Positions 1 through 10,045 of a stretch of DNA of 24,048 nucleotides are shown here, piece by piece (position 1 is the stretch's first letter; every line of letters starts with the position of its first letter). The stretch covers positions 62,686,160 through 62,710,207 of the forward strand of contig CM044488.1 of assembly GCA_024364805.1 (NCBI GenBank), in the 5' to 3' direction. The notes under the pieces are model-generated. The model ran no database searches, was not told the DNA's origin, and worked only from the letters and a program-made list of their open reading frames with translations. Origin of the DNA: Euprymna scolopes (lineage: Eukaryota > Mollusca > Cephalopoda > Sepiida > Sepiolidae). The translations under genes and the position numbers were made by a program.

Positions 1-702
1 AATGCTATATTACATCTGATGAGCAACACCATCACAATCGACACATCTGCAGAGGAAGAAGTTCCTATTTTTCTTTCGCAATATTAAGTGCTCCCACCGC
101 TACCAGTTGAGATCGGGTCAAATTTTATATTTTCCTAAGATATTGTGGCTGCACCGCAATTAACTGGTTATTACATACATACATAATAAATTCTCCCTTC
201 TCAAATTCCGCCCATTTTGATTGGCTGATACCTGACTATTTGCATATTCTGGTAAACGATTACTTCAGAATTATACAATATGGCATTGCATTCTGCAGAA
301 GAAAATCGTGCTAAAAACAACTAAAAAAAAAACTAAATTAATTAAGCATTAACGTATTTTCATCGCTCTATACAGAAGATAATAACTTTGTTTTTTGTTG
401 TGGGTTAATTTTTACATTAGCTTCACCTTCACAATTTTCTTTAATATGACGAATATAGGTTTTTGATTATGCTGATTATGAAAATCTCATTTAAATTTAG
501 CAGAGACAAGTACTTTTCGATGGTTGGGGATGTCTATTCCGAAAGCCACTCTTAACAACAACAATACTTTAATTTTTTACAAGTGGGAGGGGGTGCGTCA
601 ACCAGGCAACGCCGATTAACAAGTCCTGCTAGTATTGAATATTAACAGAGTTATGAAGCACATTTCACCTAATAATATAAATGGGAAATATTTATATTCA
701 CA
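1..702. other. Unassigned AT-rich DNA, no gene seen
   Basis: This stretch has no open reading frame with recognisable protein features and no repeat that I can match elsewhere in the window. It contains a short TACA run near 172-187, several A and T homopolymers and a small G-rich patch near 585-600. It reads as intergenic or intronic sequence. Confidence 0.5.
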
Positions 703-704
703 TA

Positions 705-1053
705 CAAAGCATATTCCAAAAGTAATGCCTTTTATTTTATTTTTTATTCCAACCATATGGATCAACGGAGATTGCAAATAGTATTGTTATGATGCCTGAA
801 CTTATGACATAAAAGTTCCATCTCTGTTGCAGATATCAATGATGTGAGACTAAGAAAGCAACCCCTGTCATGGACGTGTGTCAGAAGCAGAGATGTGTCA
901 CTGAATTACTAGGAAAAGTGCAATGTAGAAAAATAAATCCTGGAGCACAAAAGCTTGCTCGTTCTAATGGTATCAAGCCCATCTTCATAGCTCTTCAACT
1001 TTTGAGTTTATAAAAACAAAAACAAAAAGTCTTTACTTTCGGAATGACCCTTG
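705..1053 (+). mobile_element. Mariner-like element, internally deleted (copy 1)
   Basis: The ends form imperfect inverted repeats: the left end begins CAAAGCATATTCCAAAAGTA and the right end, read in reverse, begins CAAGGGTCATTCCGAAAGTA. TA dinucleotides flank it at 703-704 and 1054-1055, the target duplication of the Tc1/mariner superfamily. Inside, 870-911 reads MDVCQKQRCVTELL, resembling the start of a mariner transposase. Soon after, 925-936 encodes VEK followed by a stop, matching the end of the transposase in the copy at 1986-2502. Almost the whole transposase between these ends is missing, including the catalytic DD(E/D) core. At 349 bp it can only have moved using a transposase supplied by another copy. 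Confidence 0.82.
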
Positions 1054-1055
1054 TA

Positions 1056-1983
1056 TGAAAGGTTATCTACAAGTAAAGTTAGTTTGATTTATAAAAAAAA
1101 TGTTGTTTTTAAAGAAAACATTCTTCAAAGCATAATTTTGGTAATAATTATTGAATATATAAACTGTTGAAAGACATTTTTCTCCAATAGATTATAATTT
1201 TTTTAAATTAAATTGTCCAGAAATTGAACAACTTCAATTATATATAAAGGATATCTGATCATAGTATTTTCAAATCTACACTATTTTAAGTAAATGGGAA
1301 TGTTAAAATGGTGAATTTCAGCCTTTGCTGCTCATTCAGTAAACATGTAAATATAAGAAAGCCTCTGAATCTACGACTACCAATTTCGATAAAGAATGAG
1401 CTGTTTATTTTCAGTCAATGAAAGGTTTGTTATTACTTGGCTTCAATAAGCTATATATTGTGTTTTTAAATATTAACATAACAGTAGAAAAAGATAAATG
1501 CACTCACATGATGATAAAGGTTGTAAATCTAAGAAAGTATAATTTAAATAATTATTTTGTATTTGTAAGATGGCAATGATGGCCATTGTCATCTGTGTAT
1601 TCTTAAAAATAATCTACACTTATAGCATGCAATATAAACACACATAAGTAAAAAAAATATTTCACCTAGTATTATAATAAACAATTATAAGAAAGATCAG
1701 AGTTCACTAGGTAGAGAAATGATGAAACTTGATTTTTTATTAAGAGTCTAAGCTCACACTTCTGTTTACATGTTTCAAATACTATTAAAATTGTTAAAGT
1801 TGAAAATCGATTTTTTTTTTTTTTTTTCATAAGTATGCAAATGTTTTCCTACCCAATTCTGCTTTTACAACTTATTCAACTGTATTTTTTGTCAGTTAAT
1901 TGACAATGCTTTTGTTTGGGTAAGTTTGAAAAATTCATTAAGACAATTTCCTCAATGTACACACACATAATGAATTATTTTGG
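1056..1983. other. Unassigned AT-rich DNA between two mariner relics
   Basis: No coding feature is recognisable. The only notable items are a run of 17 T at 1811-1827 and general A/T-rich low complexity. The two flanking mariner relics are unrelated insertions into this background rather than ends of one larger element, because each carries its own inverted ends and TA duplications. Confidence 0.5.
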
Positions 1984-1985
1984 TA

Positions 1986-2502
1986 CGAGGGGCATTCAAA
2001 AGTAATACCTCTTATTTTTTTTATTCTGCTCAAAAGGATCAGAGGGATTGCAAACTGCATCGCTATGTTGACTGAAGTTATGCATTAATGATCTAAAAGT
2101 TTCATCTTTGTTGCAAATATTGAATCTGTTATGAACGTGTCCCAGAAGCAGAAATGTGCTAATGAATTTCTCCATGCAGAATAAATTGAACTGATCAACT
2201 TTCACCAGCATGTGTTGAATGTTTATGTAGTTGATGTCAGCACAATTAGATGTGTTGGATCTCAGAGTGGCAACAGATGTGACAAAGTGTGTTCTGGACT
2301 TTTACAACTGAAACATCAAAAGAGGCTGACAAAAATGCATTAAGAATGGTAATGACTATGTAGAAAAATAAATTTTGGAGAACAAAAGATCGCTCGTTTT
2401 AATAATACCACTCCAGTCTTCATAACTCAACGTTTTAGTTTTTTTGTTGTTTTTTTTTACTAAAAAAAAAAGTATAGGAGTCCTTACTTTCGGAACAACT
2501 CG
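1986..2502 (+). mobile_element. Mariner-like element, internally deleted (copy 2)
   Basis: Inverted ends are CGAGGGGCATTCAAAAGTAA on the left and, in reverse complement, CGAGTTGTTCCGAAAGTAAG on the right. TA duplications lie at 1984-1985 and 2503-2504. From 2131 the plus strand reads like a mariner transposase N-terminus (MNVSQKQKCANEFLHAE, then a stop). It continues with INFHQHVLNVY and DVSTIR, matching the usual helix-turn-helix stretch (IDIHRRLLNVYGD, VDVSTVRRW). At 2336-2371 it encodes CIKNGNDYVEK and a stop, the typical C-terminus. Everything between these parts, including the catalytic domain, is deleted, so the element is non-autonomous. A minus-strand open frame over 1996-2211 is an antisense shadow. 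Confidence 0.87.
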
Positions 2503-2504
2503 TA

Positions 2505-4082
2505 CATTAGAAGCATTGAAGAATTTGGTATTATATTTTAGAATATCTTATTTCAAAAATAAAAAAAACGTAGATGTTAAGTGGTTATCATATTCAGATG
2601 AAATCTCGTCACTATAGAAATGTGGACAAAGATTTTCGTTTTCTGTTCGTTTTTATCTATTGTTACTTGACACTTCATTCAACACATGGTATCAAGCCCG
2701 CATCCTACAAAGTTAAATTTTTATCTGGTTTTTATCCGTTATTGCAAACTCCAAGATTATATTAATTTTCTTTTATATACTTTTTTTTAAATCTTTCAAA
2801 CTAGAACTGCTTTTTATATATATACATATATAAATAAAACAGTAGATGTGTGTGTGTGAGAGAGTAAATATTTAACCGATAAACTCTTAAACTACTGGTC
2901 ATATAACACTAAAATTAAGAAATAGTAATCATACATCAAGGATGGTTTATAAGGAGCAAAATTTTTGTTTGGATGGATGAATAACGCATACAGACATATC
3001 AGCAAATTGAAATACAAACTGTTCCTTTCAACTTACAGACATTGTTACTTCTATCTGCGCATGCCAAAATTCAATACATTTCTTCAAATCGTTTAATATT
3101 AAATCTTTATCTATTTCTCAATAGCTACATACAAATGAAGGAGACGCAGCTGGAGTGTTAAATATTTTGGTTTCGATTTTAGCTAATGGCACTCAAGTCA
3201 TCCTTTTTGTAAACTTGTGAAATCACTACTATATTTTAGGTACAATATAATATTCAATAGAAAATTGGCTCTGTTATAATAAATACGAAATTTGCACAAA
3301 TTAAAATATATTTAAGAATATTTTACGACCCAGTAAGGCCAGGTGTCTCTCACTAGTTTTTAATAAATTCATAAGATTTATGAAATATTTTTCATTGCAT
3401 TCAAATTCTTTAAAATGGTCGAAAATGTATGATGATTTTTGGTAGGATAAGATAGGAGATATAAAAATACATCTTTGCCTTATTTTCTAAGTTATAGTGT
3501 TTGTGATTTTGCAGTGGTTCCTATTTTTTACATATCTTTGATTTTGAAATATAGAAAAGATTTAAAAAAATTAAAAAAAATGAAAATAGATTAAATCATA
3601 AAAAAAATGTTTAATTTAAAGGTCTACAAGTTAAACAATTTGCAGCAAAACATACACTGTTTACCAAACTTGCATACATATACAAAAATGTACATGGGAC
3701 CAACCAGAATGAATACACATTCTTTCACTAACAAAAAAAATAATAAACACATCACTCGTGCCTATTCAATTTACACACATATAAACATGCACTATCCCAG
3801 CAGAAACAAACGTGTACTTTATTTCTTTTTTATAGAAAACAATTTCACTTGAGAATTTTCCTTGGACACTTGTAATCTTTACTAATAAATTGTTGAATAA
3901 AATTCATTTCATATGGATAAACTTACTCATTCTTTCCTTTGAAAGATGGCAAGCGATTTGGCAGAAATCAGTTTATTGCTTTAAAAAAGGCCGAGAACTC
4001 ATTTTCATCTAGTGATTTTAGCAGAAATCTTGACTTAAAAAAAAAAAAAAATAGATAAAAAAAAAATTCCACTAAAAAGCCA
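2505..4082. other. Unassigned AT-rich DNA with low-complexity tracts
   Basis: No coding region is supported. An AT tract lies near 2815-2837, followed by a TG/AG run near 2848-2866. A-rich blocks occur at about 3563-3607 and 4037-4068. Short open frames at 2574-2765 and 3607-3852 have low-complexity translations without domains and are not called as genes. The A-rich end near 4037-4082 borders the tail of LINE A. Confidence 0.45.
2815..2866. repeat. AT then TG/AG microsatellite
   Basis: An alternating AT stretch is followed within about 15 bases by a short TG repeat and then an AG repeat. It is an ordinary simple-sequence tract. Confidence 0.7.
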
Positions 4083-4778
4083 TTTTTTTTATTGCTATTT
4101 CACTCCAAACAAGTCACAGTGCAGCATGGATATAGAGGGCTACTATTTAGGACATAATGTGGGAATTGAGCAGTCTGTTTACATTGCAGTTGAATTTCTG
4201 CATGTTAGCACAATCAGGGAAGCAGGAACCCGGGATGGAATTCCAAAGTCTAGCAGTTTGAGAGTAGAAACTATTAGAATAGAAGGCTTTCCAGCATCTA
4301 AAGAGCTTAACTCTGTAGGGGTGTGATTTTGCTGCTTGTCAGGTTAGTCGGAGGTATTTATATTGAGAGAGTACAAGGGCTTGGAGTTTGTCCAATCACT
4401 TTCATTAAAATACTTGTAAAATAAGCACAGGGATGCAACATTTCAGCAATGGGACAAGAGTTGGAGATTGGTTGACAGAATAAGATCTATTAGGTTAGTG
4501 ATTCTTTTTAGAAACCTGTCTAGTAGAGAAAGACTAGTAGCAGATGCACGAGTCCAAATATGACAAGAATACTCCATACATACGGAGGCTTTGTAGAAGT
4601 ACAGGATACTCTCAGGCCTAAGTAACTCTCTAGAACAGTAGAAACAGAGTTCACCTTCTTCATAGCAGTCTTAGTAATGTCCTTAATCTATCCGCTCCAA
4701 TTAATGTTCCCTGTGAACATTAAGCCGAGGTGTTTGCACAAAGAGTTTTCAGATAGTGTATCATTAGCCATGGCTATT

Positions 4779-5300
4779 TGTGATTGAAAAGGTTTTTTGT
4801 AATTATTAAAGGAAAGAAGCTTAGTCTTAGTAATATTAAATGTAACCATCCATTTACAGTCACATTCTACAACGGATTTGGAAGTCATTTTCTAAGGTTT
4901 CTGTCATCGCTTTAGATGTGTGTATATTTATTTCTCCCTCATGTGTAATACAGAGCATTTTGTAATCAGCAAATATACTCATCTCAGACAATTGTAACAC
5001 GAGAGAAAATTGACCAAGTTAGCTGAAAATGCCTGCATCTCATACAGATAAAAGAATTTGTCTGTGATTGAAAAGGCTTCTTGTAATTATTAAAGGAAAG
5101 AAGCTTAGTCTTAGTAACATTGAATGTTACCATTCATTTATGTTCCCATTCCACTACAGAATGAAGGTCTTCCTCTAAGGTTTGAGCCATTTCCTTAGAT
5201 ATGTGTTCTTAGTCTTTCCTTCATGTCTGTTACAGTGTGGTGTCATCAGCAAATATAACCATCTCGGAGACAATTTTATCAGGGAGGTCATTTTTGAATA
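4779..5300 (-). repeat. Internal direct duplication within LINE A reverse transcriptase
   Basis: The block starting at 4779 (TGTGATTGAAAAGG, then the AAGAAGCTTAGTCTTAGTAA stretch) recurs from 5063, an offset of 284 bp. Similarity runs for roughly 230 bp and includes the region of the FADD motif. The right copy keeps FADD, while the left copy reads FADY at about 4962. The copies differ at many sites and by indels, by eye about one base in five, so the duplication is old or reflects two related insertions joined together. Confidence 0.75.
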
Positions 5301-5513
5301 AGAGGAATAATAAAAGTAAAAGGATCAACCCCTGAGGCACACCTGCATTTATATCATTGTTTTGACATACAACCATCGAGGACAACCTGGATTTTTCGCT
5401 TATTTAAGAAAAATTTGATTATATTAAGTATTCGTCCAGTAATACTATATGATTTAATTTTCATAAAACCATCATGCCATATCCTGTCAAAGACCTTAGA
5501 TACATCTAGGGCT

Positions 5514-5526
5514 ACTGCCCGAGTCT
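5514..5526. repeat. Left target-site duplication of the RTE-type insertion
   Basis: ACTGCCCGAGTCT lies directly left of the RTE-type element and recurs at 8693-8705 as ACTGCCCTAGTCT, with 12 of 13 bases identical. On the minus strand both copies come from the same site in the LINE A frame, just before the VALDVSK motif. Confidence 0.88.
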
Positions 5527-5808
5527 GCTCAGTCGCAGGTGCAGGATAGAGTTCCTGTATGGTCACAGGCGAAGCAGCCATCACACACCTGCCGCCAGCG
5601 TGCAGATCCTGGTTAAGAGCTTCCAGCTATATCAAACCTACTCCCACCACCCTTATCCCATTGCCACTGGTCTTTCGTATAAGGAAGAAGAAAGGAAAAA
5701 GAAAGGAAAAGATAGAAGTATTTGGACTGAAAAAGCCGTTGTTGTGTCTGTTTAGGGTGGACAACACTTTTCAGGAGCACCGCTGCTCACCCCAACAGGG
5801 GAGGGCCC

Positions 5809-5849
5809 TATAAAAGGTGGGCTAAAAATCGGTGGTCACACCTCTCAGT
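5809..5849 (+). promoter_or_regulatory. TATA-like box and initiator-like motif in RTE 5' region
   Basis: CCCTATAAAAGG (TATA core 5809-5816) sits in the RTE 5' untranslated part. A TCAGT motif, like an arthropod-type initiator, starts at 5845 about 36 bp downstream, slightly longer than usual spacing. If used, it would start RNA just ahead of the endonuclease reading frame at 5857. Function is inferred from motif shape only. Confidence 0.3.
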
Positions 5850-5856
5850 CATTGGG

Positions 5857-8600
5857 TTGCTGCGTCCAGTGACACACCGTAAGTGCAGCCGTAAGACAAA
5901 TAATAATGTATGTAAATCGCACCTCAAAGTAGGTGGTTGGAATGTGCGCACCCTCATGAATGCAAGAGACATTGACTGCCCAGAGAGAAGAACAGTTCTA
6001 GTCTCAAGAGAACTAGTAAGGCTCAACATTGACATGGCAGCTTTCAGCAAGACAAGATTACCTGGTGAAGGTCAGATATCTTAAATTGGGTCAGGATACA
6101 CCTTCTTCTGGAAGGGTAAAGCACAGGAAGAAAACCCGCTCTCAGAGCGTTGGCTTTGCCATCAAGACCCAACTAGTAAAAGACCACAACCGGACACCAA
6201 ATGCCATAAGTAAAAGGATAATGACACCAAGACTACCACTCCCAAGGAACTAGCTCATCACGCTAGTGTTAGCATATGTCCAAACACTGGATGCAGAAGA
6301 CCATGTTAAAGGAGCCTTCTATCAAAAGTTTGACACTATCAACACCCAGATACCAGTAGAGGACAGGCTCTTGTTCCTGGGAGATTTCAATGCCAGAGTG
6401 GGAAGAGACCACAAGCTTTGGTGTAACATCATAGGTAGAAATGGAGTAGGAAACTAATGACAATGGTGGCCTTCTCCTCCTCCTAGGCCTCTGTGCTGAT
6501 CAGGAGCTGTTCATCACAAACACCCAAAACACCCAATTTAGACTACCAACCTGCAAGAAGATAACCTGGAAACACCCGAGATCAAAACACTGGCATATCT
6601 TGGCCTATGCCATAGTAAAACAACATAAAAATGAAGTTTTGATAACAAGGAGCAGGCTGGGAACCAACGATTGTTGGGCAGACCACCGGCTCTTAATAAC
6701 AAAGCTTAAATTAACAATAAAAAGGAAGCCACATAACAAAATGAGCAAAATGAAATCCGATGGAAATATGACACGGACAAACTTAATGATCAAGAAATGT
6801 CATGTGCTTTCCAAACAGCAGTCTAACAGAATCTGTCAGCCTCAAGTCCATCACTCAACGTGGAATGGACCAACATCCGAAACACCATCAACAAGGCTAC
6901 AAGAACAATACTTGGTTATCAAAGCAGAGAATATCAGGATTGGATTGACAAAAACAATAATATAACAAAGTCTCTCATCGATGAAAAAAGGAAAGACACT
7001 CCTCAACCCATCAGGACTTCCTCAGGAACGTGCCACAGCATCCACCCCACCTATGGTCATCTCTTCCGTCAACCTTCAAAGAGTTTAGTGTAGCACTAAA
7101 ACAAATGCACCAAGGGAAAGCTGCCGGACCTGACATTACAAAGCTCCTCACACAAGGAGGTCTCCCTGTGAAGACACGCTTCCACTCTCATATTTAAAAG
7201 CATGGGAGAAAAAAGAAGTCTCCAGGGACTAAAAAGATGCTCTCCTTGTTACCATCTTCAAAAAGGGAGAAAGTGAATGTGGGAATTATACAGGGATTTC
7301 GAAGAACAACAAAAACATATTTCTTAATATTCTACGACCTTGAGAAAGTGTATGACAGTGTCTCAAGAACAGCAATGTGGTCAGTTCTAGATCGGTTTTG
7401 AGTCCTTGAACCATTTGTGGACATGATCAAAGCCTTGCACAATGGGATGTCAGCTAAAGTGATCCACCAAAGCAACCTGCTAGAGCCCTTCTCTATCATT
7501 TGCGAGCTTAAACAGGGCTGTGTGCTGGCATCAATACTGTTCTCCTTCTATCTCATAGCCATGATATTCAAAGTCCCCTAAAACCTCAGGATAGGTTTGA
7601 TGGAGGAATTTTCAAACTGGCCAGATTAAAATCAAGACGAATGACCAACACCATGATGGAACTGCAATATGCAGACGACAATATCGCTGTGGGCCAATCA
7701 CCAAATGAACTCCAGCAATCTGTGGACAATTTTCACACCACATACTCATACTTTGGCCTAACAGTTAACCAGACCAAGACCAAAATACTGGCCAAACCAC
7801 CAACAGAGGAAGTTGTGCCAGACTTAAACATCAACATGGATGGCACTACCATAGAATGCGTCAAGCATTTCCCATACCTGGGCAATATTTTTTCCACTCA
7901 AGCTAACTGCTCAAAAGCAATCGAAAACAGACTACAGGCAGGCCACACCGCTTTTGGAAGACTGTCCACCAGGGTCTTCAAGAATAAGGATCTAACCATC
8001 CAAACTAAGGTGATGGTATACAATGCCATAGTTGTCTCCACCCTATTAAATGTATGCAAGACCTGGACTATCTACAGTAAAGACCTTAAAAAACTTGAAT
8101 AGTTCCACCAGAAAAAACTGGACCATCATGCAGATTAAGTGAGACGATTATGTGTCCAACATAATTGTCCTTGAGAGAGTCAATATCACCAGCATCGAGG
8201 CCTTGATCATGAAACACCGACAGAGATGGTCTGGCCAGGTGTCTCGCATGAAGGACACTATACTACCGAAGCAAGTGCTCTTCAGTCAACTAAATGCAGG
8301 AAATCGACCCTGAGGCCACCAGCTACTTAAACTCAAAGACCAGCTGAAGAAATCTCTAGGTGAAGCCAATATAGATCCTTTGAAGCCTCATCAAACAACA
8401 GACATGAATGGAGGAACATAGTCAAAGTGAGTACAAGCCAATTCGAAGAAAATAGAAACGCCAATCTAATAACCAAACGGCAACAAAGGACCCTTAGAGC
8501 CAACCAACGACAACCCTCCTCCCCCACAATACAATGTAACCAATGTCACTGACTATTCAGAGCCCAAATTGTTTTTTGCCAGCCACAAAAGGACTCGCTA
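5857..8600 (+). pseudogene. RTE-type LINE polyprotein relic (endonuclease, RT, zinc finger)
   Basis: The relic begins MLRPVTHRKCSRKT, with VGGWNVRTL near 5930. The endonuclease part shows AFSKTRLPGEG near 6040-6070, where the family has SETRLPGEG, so the catalytic Glu reads Lys. LFLGDFNARVGRDH (6370-6410) and NDCWADHRLL (about 6665-6695) are kept. The reverse transcriptase shows HQGKAAGPDIT (about 7108-7140), YDLEKVYDSVSR (near 7333-7370), LKQGCVLA (near 7507-7530) and ELQYADDNI (ADD at 7671-7679). An intact 153-residue frame at 7641-8102 covers ADD through YLGNIFST and NVCKTWTIYSK. Around 7300 the text jumps from CGNYTGIS to EQQKHI, skipping roughly 70 residues. Several shifts and stops mean it is not translated as one protein. 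Confidence 0.88.
8535..8598 (+). pseudogene. C-terminal C2H2 zinc-finger relic of the RTE-type LINE
   Basis: The element's end reads CNQCH, a stop, LFRAQI and then, after a frame change, ASHKRT. This fits the C2H2 pattern C-x2-C...F...SHxxxH found at the end of this LINE family's protein, where the finger is thought to bind nucleic acid. It follows a basic stretch and a proline run (QPSSPT-like) near 8505-8530. It is damaged but recognisable by spacing. Confidence 0.6.
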
Positions 8601-8692
8601 TCCTGATAATGACAAATTCTTACAAAACTTGTAAAGCTTTCTCTTCTGCTTCTTTTCTGTATTGGACTTGGGAACTATGATATTTGGACATG

Positions 8693-8705
8693 ACTGCCCT
8701 AGTCT
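8693..8705. repeat. Right target-site duplication of the RTE-type insertion
   Basis: ACTGCCCTAGTCT matches 5514-5526 except for one base. It abuts the RTE 3' end, and the LINE A minus-strand frame resumes directly to its right. Confidence 0.88.
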
Positions 8706-9415
8706 CCCTGGCTTATCCAGTACATGTATGTACATTCAGAGATTACAGTTAGGATATCTGCAGTTAGAACGGGTTTGCTGAAATCAATACTGTTGGTCAG
8801 AAAGAAGTTTAATATTTGTGAGGTGGTGGACTAGTGCTTGATTAATTAAGGATAAAGATTTTGGCAAAGAGAGGGAGGACACTTGTAGGGCGATAATGTA
8901 GGTCAGTTCTTTCACCAGAATTCTTGTAAACTGGTACCACAGAAGCAGCTTTTTTAGCAGTCGAGAAAGCAAGATTGGGTAAGGCATTTGTTGAAGAGTT
9001 TGAAGAGATGGAGCACCCTCAGCAGAGCTTTTTTTTAATAGAATAGCAGAGATGAGATCAGGTTCATATGCCTTTGAAGTGTCTAGATTCGTTATGATAT
9101 AATGAATTCGAAAGGGGTAATTTTCAAATCATTTGAGTGTGGTTTGTCTGGAAATGAAAATTTGGGAGAGAGTGGTTTGCTGGGTCCAAAGTAGAGTTGG
9201 AGGCAAACCATCGGGTAAGAAGGTTAGCTTTCTCGGTTGCCATGCAAATAACCTCAAGGTTATTGGATAGTGAGGAAATTGTTAATCGTCCATTATTTAC
9301 TACACTTATAAATTTTCCAGAAATCTGAATTCCTAATTTCTGCCCCTCAATGTATTCTCTGGTGGTTTCCATATATCTTCTCTTAGTTGTGTTTAAACTT
9401 TCTTATTCAAATTTT
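8706..9415 (-). mobile_element. LINE A, 5' part beyond the RTE insertion
   Basis: The minus strand carries the N-terminal half of the same reverse transcriptase as 4083-5526. From high to low coordinates it reads: a linker with KANLLTRWFASNSTLDPANHSLP (about 9235-9160), then LDTSKAYEPDLI (about 9090-9050, canonical LDTSKAYGPDGI). Near 8950-8880 there is a broken form of the VPVFKN...NYRPISLLP region, then LVHHLTNIKLLSDQQY (8835-8786) and a TRSTADILTVISE-like stretch (about 8770-8735). No endonuclease is seen, so the copy is probably 5' truncated near 9415, where the sequence turns low-complexity. Frames at 9124-9372 and 8784-8987 are fragments of it. Confidence 0.85.
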
Positions 9416-10045
9416 TATACATTTATAATATTTGTTTATTAAAACATTTTTTTTAAGTTTTGGGAAAAAAAATGTAAATCTTCGGAATTTAGTTAAAATT
9501 ACACACGCACACACACACACACATGCCAAATAAAAAAAAGTAAGCAAAGTTTGTCTCACATTTCATAATTCCATTAAAAAATTAGAACAACCACATTTGA
9601 TGCCAATGAACTGAACATCTTTCAGACAATTGTGAAGATTTTTATGAGCCAGTAGAGAAAGTGGTTTTGACTTGAGTAACCAGAACTAGAGACACCAATT
9701 CTTCTCAGATGCAATTCAGAGCTAATTCAGAGTGTAACTGATAGAAACCATAAAGTCTGATCCACCAACTGATCGCCGTGATTTTAATAGAGTTTCTGTA
9801 ACATGAAGAAAAGAAAAGTCCCACCAGAAGTGATGCCTTTGAGGAACACACCATTTCTTGCACTCAAGACAGCATTCATCCTCAGGTTGATGAGCCAGCT
9901 CATTTTAATAAATACATCACATTCCGAATGAAAGCTGACCAACCATGGTGATCCATCTCCTAAAGCAATGAATTTGTCCAAACTCCACTCCATAATCCAG
10001 CAGATATTCTTTTTATTCATGTTCATTTTCACGTTTACTGAGAGA
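9416..10045. other. Unassigned segment with AC repeat and a GC-richer patch
   Basis: After a T/A-rich stretch and the AC microsatellite at 9501-9533, about 9590-10030 is more complex and less AT-rich than its surroundings. A minus-strand open frame of 82 residues (9784-10032; contains SFHSECDVFIKMSWLINLRM and GVFLKGITSGGTFLFF) lies in it. I do not recognise the protein and see no domain. The patch could be a decayed repeat or an unrelated host sequence. Confidence 0.4.
9501..9533. repeat. AC microsatellite
   Basis: A run of AC dinucleotides with one interruption (ACACACGCACAC...). It is a simple repeat close to the 5' truncation point of LINE A. Confidence 0.85.

Larger units (their letters stand above)
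4083..5526 (-). mobile_element. LINE A, CR1/Jockey-like non-LTR retrotransposon, 3' part
   Basis: Read on the minus strand this is the second half of a LINE reverse transcriptase plus its C-terminal domain and 3' tail. In order: motif A VALDVSKVFDRIWHDG (near 5515-5470), GVPQG (near 5343-5329), catalytic FADD (5253-5242), a FNITKTKLLSF-like stretch (4850-4810) and KHLGLMFTGNINWSG (near 4735-4690). The usual tail follows with SILYFYKASVCMEYSCHIW (about 4610-4555), NVASLCLFYKYFN (near 4440-4400) and ARLWNSIPGSC (about 4258-4225). The 3' end is an A-rich tail, seen as T-rich at 4083-4092. The frame is broken by shifts and stops, so it is dead. The missing first half lies at 8693-9415, beyond the inserted RTE-type LINE. 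Confidence 0.9.
5527..8692 (+). mobile_element. RTE-type LINE, near full length, inserted into LINE A
   Basis: This 3.17-kb element has an AP endonuclease, a reverse transcriptase and a C-terminal zinc finger. It belongs to the RTE-like family whose endonuclease is often auto-annotated as craniofacial development protein 2-like. It is bounded by 13-bp target-site duplications with one mismatch and splits the minus-strand LINE A reverse transcriptase. The 5' untranslated part is about 5527-5856, the coding relic 5857 to about 8600, and the 3' end 8600-8692, without a long poly(A). Its length is close to the usual 3.2 kb of RTE elements, so it was probably inserted nearly complete and has since gained stops, frame changes and one internal loss near 7300. 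The exact clade would need a phylogeny. Confidence 0.9.

Noticed and set aside
2574-3852. Two plus-strand open frames (2574-2765 and 3607-3852)
   Set aside because: Low-complexity AT-rich translations, no domain, no splice or promoter context that I could defend.
5559-5813. Plus-strand open frame of 84 residues in the RTE 5' region
   Set aside because: It lies in the untranslated leader, is rich in Lys from a purine tract, and does not match an ORF1 protein.
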